A stretch of DNA of 64,000 nt from the NCBI RefSeq assembly GCF_014137975.1, contig NZ_JACGWZ010000008.1, positions 124,001 through 188,000 of the forward strand. Direction: 5' to 3'. The translations under genes and the position numbers were made by a program. Origin of the DNA: Halosaccharopolyspora lacisalsi. GTDB lineage: Bacteria > Actinomycetota > Actinomycetes > Mycobacteriales > Pseudonocardiaceae. How positions within the stretch are numbered: position 1 is the first letter of the stretch; each line of letters opens with the position of its first letter. Below, piece by piece: positions 60,313 to 64,000 of this stretch. The notes under the pieces were generated by a model. The model worked only from the letters and a program-made list of their open reading frames with translations, was not told the DNA's origin and did no database searches.

Positions 60313-61425
60313 ATGGACAGGACCACACCAGAACCGACGCGGCAGGATGCCTTCCACGCGCCGGGGCCGGCTCCCCGCGTCGCGGCGGTGGAGCTGGCCC
60401 TGCCACCCCACGTCTACCGCCAGGACGAGGTCCTGGATGCGTTCACCGAGGACATCCTCACGGTGGATCCTCCCGACCGGCGGGTGGCGGCCCGGATCTC
60501 GGCCAACGCCGGGGTCCACACCCGACACTTCGCCCTGCCGCTGGAGCGCGTGACCGCGCTGGATAGTTTCACCGACACCAACGCCGCCTACCTCGACGCG
60601 GCTCTGGATCTCGGTGAGTCGGCGCTGAAGCAGGCCCTGGACACCGCCGGTATCGCTCCGGACGAGGTGGACACCGTGGTGTCCACGACGGTCACCGGGC
60701 TGGCCGTGCCGTCGCTGGAGGCCAGGTTGGCGCAGCGGGTGGGGCTGCGCTCCGACGTCAAGCGGGTTCCGCTGTTCGGACTGGGCTGCGTGGCCGGTGC
60801 CGCGGGGCTGGCCCGCATCCACGACCACCTGCGGGCTCAGCCGGACGAGGTGGCGGTGCTGCTGTCGGTCGAGTTGTGCTCGCTGACCGCGCAGCGCGAC
60901 GATACCTCGATGGCGAACATGGTGGGCAGCAGTCTGTTCGGAGACGGTGCCGCCGCCGCGGTCGTGGTCGGCGCGGCGCGGGCGGCCGACGGACCCGAGA
61001 TCATCTCCAGCCGCAGCAGGCTGTACCCGGACACCGAGCGGGTCATGGGTTGGGACATCGGCGCGAGCGGGTTCCGCCTCGTGCTCTCGGCCGACGTTCC
61101 CACCATCGCCGAGGAACACCTCGGCAAGGACGTCTCCGCTTTTCTCGCCGACCACGGCCTGCACCTCGACGACGTCGCCACCTGGGTGTGCCACCCGGGC
61201 GGTCCGAAGGTGATCGAGGCGATCGAGCGGACGCTGGACCTTCCGGCGGACGCGCTCGCGCACACCCGCGCGTCCCTGGCCCGTAACGGGAACCTGTCGT
61301 CGGCCTCGGTGCTCGACGTGCTCCGCGACACCCTCGCCGATCCCCGACCGGCGAAGGGCGCGCCCGGAGTGCTCATGGCGATGGGTCCGGGCTTCTGCTC
61401 CGAACTGGTGCTCCTGCGCTGGTGA
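60313..61425 (+). CDS. Type III polyketide synthase
   Basis: A 370-residue chalcone-synthase-like protein from ATG 60313. The catalytic triad is complete: Cys159 (GLGCVAGAAG), His294 (WVCHPGGPK) and Asn327 (NGNLSSASV). It condenses malonyl-CoA units onto an acyl starter; the starter cannot be read from sequence. With the nearby ICMT-type methyltransferase, FAD enzyme and UbiA protein it resembles the Streptomyces griseus srsABC set for alkylresorcinols and alkylquinones. It is separated from the P450 gene by 186 bases and is probably a different pathway from the peptide cluster. Confidence 0.92.
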   Translation: MDRTTPEPTRQDAFHAPGPAPRVAAVELALPPHVYRQDEVLDAFTEDILTVDPPDRRVAARISANAGVHTRHFALPLERVTALDSFTDTNAAYLDAALDLGESALKQALDTAGIAPDEVDTVVSTTVTGLAVPSLEARLAQRVGLRSDVKRVPLFGLGCVAGAAGLARIHDHLRAQPDEVAVLLSVELCSLTAQRDDTSMANMVGSSLFGDGAAAAVVVGAARAADGPEIISSRSRLYPDTERVMGWDIGASGFRLVLSADVPTIAEEHLGKDVSAFLADHGLHLDDVATWVCHPGGPKVIEAIERTLDLPADALAHTRASLARNGNLSSASVLDVLRDTLADPRPAKGAPGVLMAMGPGFCSELVLLRW

Positions 61426-61440
61426 CCGCCGCGGGTTTCA

Positions 61441-61460
61441 CGATTTTCCCTAAAGTTGTG
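61441..61460. repeat. Family B half-palindrome
   Basis: The 20 bases cgattttccctaaagttgtg are identical to one arm of the perfect palindrome at 4267-4307, but the second arm is missing. It sits between the convergent polyketide synthase and FAD oxidoreductase genes. Confidence 0.85.
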
Positions 61461-61483
61461 TTCACCCCATCGGATGACGCACC

Positions 61484-62515
61484 TCAAGCCAGGGCGTTGA
61501 CCACCGCCGCGAACACCCGGGGCAGCCGCTCGGCGGCGGGCACGATCCGCCCGGCCAGTGCCGGTTGCCCACGGGCCCGCACCAGGCACTCCGTCAACAG
61601 CCGGTACCGCCGCGTCGTCCGCCGCCACGCGACCTCGTAGTCGCTGGGCTCGCCCCTGCGCAGGGCGTCGACCAACACTTCGGCTCCGGTCAGCGCCAGC
61701 GCGATGCCCTCCCCCGTCAACGCGTCCACGTACCCGGCCGCGTCCCCCACCAACAACACCCGTCCGTGCACGCGCCGCCGCGTGCGCTGCCGCAGCGGCC
61801 CCGCGCCGCGCACTCCGGTGACGGTCTCGGCGTCGGCGAGCCGGGCGGCCAGCTCGGGGAAGCCCGCCAGGTGCGTCTCGAACGGTGCTCGTTCGCTCGT
61901 CAGCAGCGCCACACCGACCAGCTCGTCGCCCAGCGGGGTCACGTAAGCCTCCCCACCCGGTCCGCAGTGCACCTCCACGGACGACGAAGCCGGGGGCAGG
62001 GCGTAGTGCCGTCGCAGCCCGTAGCGGGGTGTCGTGCCGGAGGACAGCCCCAGGCCGAGCGAACGACGTACCGGGGAGTGCAGCCCGTCGGCGGCGATCA
62101 ACCACCGGCCGCGCAGTCGCGGACCGAGCGCCGTCACGCCCGCGTCGTCCTGCTGCACCCCGTGCACCTGCTCGGGCACCACGGCCACACCGGCGTCGAG
62201 AACGGCCCGGTGCAGCGCGGCGTGCAGATCGGTGCGGCGCACGCCGAGTCCGGAGCCGTTCCGGAACGCGGCGTGAGCCTCGCGTCGGCCCTGCACGTAG
62301 CGGATGCCGGTGATCGGGTGACCGGCGACCTCGATCCCGAGCTCGCGCAGCGCCTCGGCACCACCGGGCATCAACCCCTCACCACACGCCTTGTCCACCG
62401 GTGCTTGGCGCGGCTCGACCACCACCGCGTCGAATCCGGCCCGGGTGGCGTGCAGGGCGGTCGCCAGTCCGGCCGGACCGCCGCCGACGATCACCAGGTC
62501 GTACCCGGGGCTCAA
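61484..62515 (-). CDS. FAD-dependent oxidoreductase (geranylgeranyl-reductase/SrsC-like)
   Basis: A 343-residue flavoprotein. The start is taken as TTG 62515, overlapping the methyltransferase stop, since the FAD motif DLVIVGGGPAGLATALHATR begins within seven residues. Further motifs are KACGEGLMPGGAEAL (as in geranylgeranyl reductase-like enzymes), LIAADGLHSPVRR and VLLVGDAAGYVDALTGEG. In the type III PKS cassette it probably hydroxylates or oxidises the phenolic lipid ring, or reduces an isoprenoid chain. Operon: methyltransferase then this gene. Confidence 0.85.
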   Translation of the reverse strand: MSPGYDLVIVGGGPAGLATALHATRAGFDAVVVEPRQAPVDKACGEGLMPGGAEALRELGIEVAGHPITGIRYVQGRREAHAAFRNGSGLGVRRTDLHAALHRAVLDAGVAVVPEQVHGVQQDDAGVTALGPRLRGRWLIAADGLHSPVRRSLGLGLSSGTTPRYGLRRHYALPPASSSVEVHCGPGGEAYVTPLGDELVGVALLTSERAPFETHLAGFPELAARLADAETVTGVRGAGPLRQRTRRRVHGRVLLVGDAAGYVDALTGEGIALALTGAEVLVDALRRGEPSDYEVAWRRTTRRYRLLTECLVRARGQPALAGRIVPAAERLPRVFAAVVNALA

Positions 62516-63027
62516 GCCGGTACCGCCCGCGTGAGCGCCGCGTTCTCGCATCGGATGCGGACGGTCAGCAGTGCCGCGTTGGCCAAGGTGAAGGTCACGG
62601 CGGTCACCCAGGCGGAGTGCACCAGCGGCAGCGCGGCGCCCTCCACCACGACGGCGACGTAGTTGGGGTGTCGCAGCAGCCGGTACGGTCCGGAGCGGAC
62701 CGGCCGGGCACCGGGCACGACGAGGACGCGAGTGTTCCAGTAACGGCCCAGGGTGCCGATGCACCACCAACGCAGTACCTGCGCCAGCACGACCAGCACC
62801 AGCATCGACCCCGCCAACACAGGCAGCGGCGGCCTTTCGGCCACCGCCACCTCGACGAGGCAGCCGACGAGCAGCCCGGTGTGGAGCACGACCATGACCG
62901 GGTAGTGCCGGCGTCCGTACTCCACGGCGGAGCGTCCGCGCGTCCAGGTCTCGTTGCTCCGAGCCACGATCAGCTCGGCGACGCGCTCGGCCGCGACGGC
63001 GGCCAGCACCACGAAGTACCACCACAT
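62512..63027 (-). CDS. ICMT-family membrane methyltransferase (SrsB-like)
   Basis: A 171-residue protein from ATG 63027 (GTG 63030 is adjacent) with GGGAG upstream. It has about four membrane helices and the isoprenylcysteine-carboxyl-methyltransferase signature RSGPYRLLRHPNYVAVVVE near residue 120. In S. griseus the corresponding SrsB methylates a phenolic hydroxyl of alkylresorcinol. Here it is encoded opposite to the polyketide synthase and coupled to the FAD gene by overlap. Confidence 0.87.
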   Translation of the reverse strand: MWWYFVVLAAVAAERVAELIVARSNETWTRGRSAVEYGRRHYPVMVVLHTGLLVGCLVEVAVAERPPLPVLAGSMLVLVVLAQVLRWWCIGTLGRYWNTRVLVVPGARPVRSGPYRLLRHPNYVAVVVEGAALPLVHSAWVTAVTFTLANAALLTVRIRCENAALTRAVPA

Positions 63028-63102
63028 CACGCACTCCCGGAAGCTTCGGACGCGACACGCACAGCGCTCTCCTCCTGTGCGGAGAACTCGTTCGACTATC
63101 TT

Positions 63103-63966
63103 GTGTCCGTGTCCCTACTACATCCTCGGGCACCGTCCCCGTCGGCGACACGCCGGATCACGGCGCTGCTGCGTTCCTGCCACCCGGAACCCGCCCTCGC
63201 GGTGACGGCGCTGGTGACCGCGCTGGCCGTGGCGGCGGGGCACGGAGCGGCCGGTGCGGCGGTGGTGGGAGCAGCCGTGCTGGCCGGCCAGCTCTCGATC
63301 GGTTGGTCCAACGACGCGCTCGACGCCCGGCGCGACACCGCGGCGGGTCGCCGGGACAAACCGTTGACCACCGGCGATGCCCCGGTGCGCGCGGTGGCCA
63401 CGGCCGCGGGAGTGGCCCTGGCCGCCTGCGTGCCGCTGTCGCTGCTCAGCGGTGTCCCGGCCGCCACCGCGCACCTGCTGGGCGTCTTCGCCGCGCTCGG
63501 GTACAACCTGTGGTTCAAGCGCACGGTGCTGTCCCCGCTGACCTACGCCTGGTCCTTCGGGACGCTGCCCGTCTTCGTCACCCTCGCCCTGCCGTCGCGG
63601 CCCTGGCCCGCCTGGTGGGCGGTGACCGCCGCCGCGCTGCTGGGAGTGGGGGCGCACCTGGTCAACGTGCTCCCCGACATCGCCGACGACCTCGCCACCG
63701 GGGTGCGGGGGCTGCCGCAGCGACTGGGAGGCGCGGCGTGCCGATGGTTGGGCCCGCTGGTGATGCTGACGGCTATGGGGGTGCTCGCGGTCGGTCCCGC
63801 CGGACCGGTGGGAGTCATCGGCTGGGTGCTGACGATCCTGGCCGCGGTCGTGGCGATCGGCGGCTCGGTCGGCGATCCGCACGGCCGCGGCCCCTTCCGG
63901 GCCGCGATGGCGGTGGCGGCCCTGGCCGTGCTCCTGCTGCTGGTACACGGCCCGGCGATCACGTGA
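63103..63966 (+). CDS. UbiA-family prenyltransferase-like membrane protein
   Basis: About 287 residues from GTG 63103 (GTG 63109 is equally possible; neither has a strong ribosome site). The polytopic protein has both UbiA acidic motifs: WSNDALDARRDTAAGRRDKP and VLPDIADDLATGVRGLP. It would attach a polyprenyl chain to an aromatic acceptor at the membrane, plausibly the product of the neighbouring type III synthase. It is divergent from the methyltransferase gene across 75 bases. Confidence 0.88.
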   Translation: MSVSLLHPRAPSPSATRRITALLRSCHPEPALAVTALVTALAVAAGHGAAGAAVVGAAVLAGQLSIGWSNDALDARRDTAAGRRDKPLTTGDAPVRAVATAAGVALAACVPLSLLSGVPAATAHLLGVFAALGYNLWFKRTVLSPLTYAWSFGTLPVFVTLALPSRPWPAWWAVTAAALLGVGAHLVNVLPDIADDLATGVRGLPQRLGGAACRWLGPLVMLTAMGVLAVGPAGPVGVIGWVLTILAAVVAIGGSVGDPHGRGPFRAAMAVAALAVLLLLVHGPAIT

Positions 63967-64000
63967 GGGACGTGCCGAACCGGTTGTGCAACGCGGCCCT

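Noticed and set aside
1-64000. CRISPR arrays, rRNA and tRNA genes
   Set aside because: No regularly spaced repeats and no recognisable rRNA or tRNA sequence were found by reading; a covariance-model scan would be needed to exclude a cryptic tRNA.

Overview
The window is high-GC actinobacterial DNA from an organism with an arabinogalactan-type (wall chemotype IV) envelope. The evidence is DprE1/DprE2, three EmbC-like arabinosyltransferases, a GlfT1-like galactofuranosyltransferase with its Wzm/Wzt-type exporter, and the proteasome activator Bpa/PafE. The style is that of Pseudonocardiales (Actinopolyspora or Saccharopolyspora-like); this is inferred from gene content and the genus cannot be fixed from the sequence alone. 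No rRNA, tRNA or CRISPR array was found.

Left region (1-31 kb). A Drr-type ABC exporter (the ATPase cut by the window edge), a secreted M28 aminopeptidase and a quinone oxidoreductase lead into a locus collinear with the mycobacterial Rv3777-Rv3795 region: class V aminotransferase homologue, bpa, wzm, wzt, glfT1, emb paralogue 1, gtrA, dprE1, dprE2, a GT-C glycosyltransferase, emb paralogue 2, an LGFP-repeat wall protein, emb paralogue 3, then a coupled GtrB-GtrA-FAD enzyme operon. Between dprE1 and dprE2 lies a 55-codon internally deleted dprE1 copy coupled to both neighbours. The region ends with an EspG-like gene and a decayed DUF5753/DUF397 regulator locus.

Central region (about 32-60 kb). 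This is a biosynthetic gene cluster for what looks like an undescribed ribosomal peptide: a thiazole/oxazole-modified (TOMM) peptide with a nitrile-hydratase-like leader. The 118-residue precursor (47893-48249, minus) ends in the core YCCCCPCCCS after an AVSAG cleavage site. A fused E1/YcaO cyclodehydratase and a SagB-type azoline dehydrogenase should turn the seven cysteines (and perhaps the last serine) into azoles. A C39-peptidase ABC transporter would remove the leader and, with a second NHLP-type ABC protein, export the product; the usual HlyD-like adaptor is reduced to a 53-residue membrane stub. Tailoring genes: two GT1-type glycosyltransferases, an RfbH-type 3-dehydrase (3-deoxysugar formation), an O-methyltransferase, a Rieske oxygenase, an FAD amine oxidase, an alpha/beta hydrolase, a P450, a rifampin-phosphotransferase/PigC-like PEP-synthase-fold enzyme, a PaaK/EhpF-like adenylation enzyme and a malonyl-transferase-like acyltransferase. 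A second Drr-type exporter, paralogous to the pair at the left edge, may give export or resistance. An IS630-like transposase with a broken catalytic triad sits upstream of the precursor gene on the same strand and may be a domesticated DNA-binding protein.

Right edge (60-64 kb). A separate Srs-like phenolic-lipid cassette: type III polyketide synthase, FAD oxidoreductase, ICMT-family methyltransferase and UbiA-type prenyltransferase.

Three families of dispersed intergenic palindromes recur across the window (1469/42746; 4267/61441; 16048-16090/29837).
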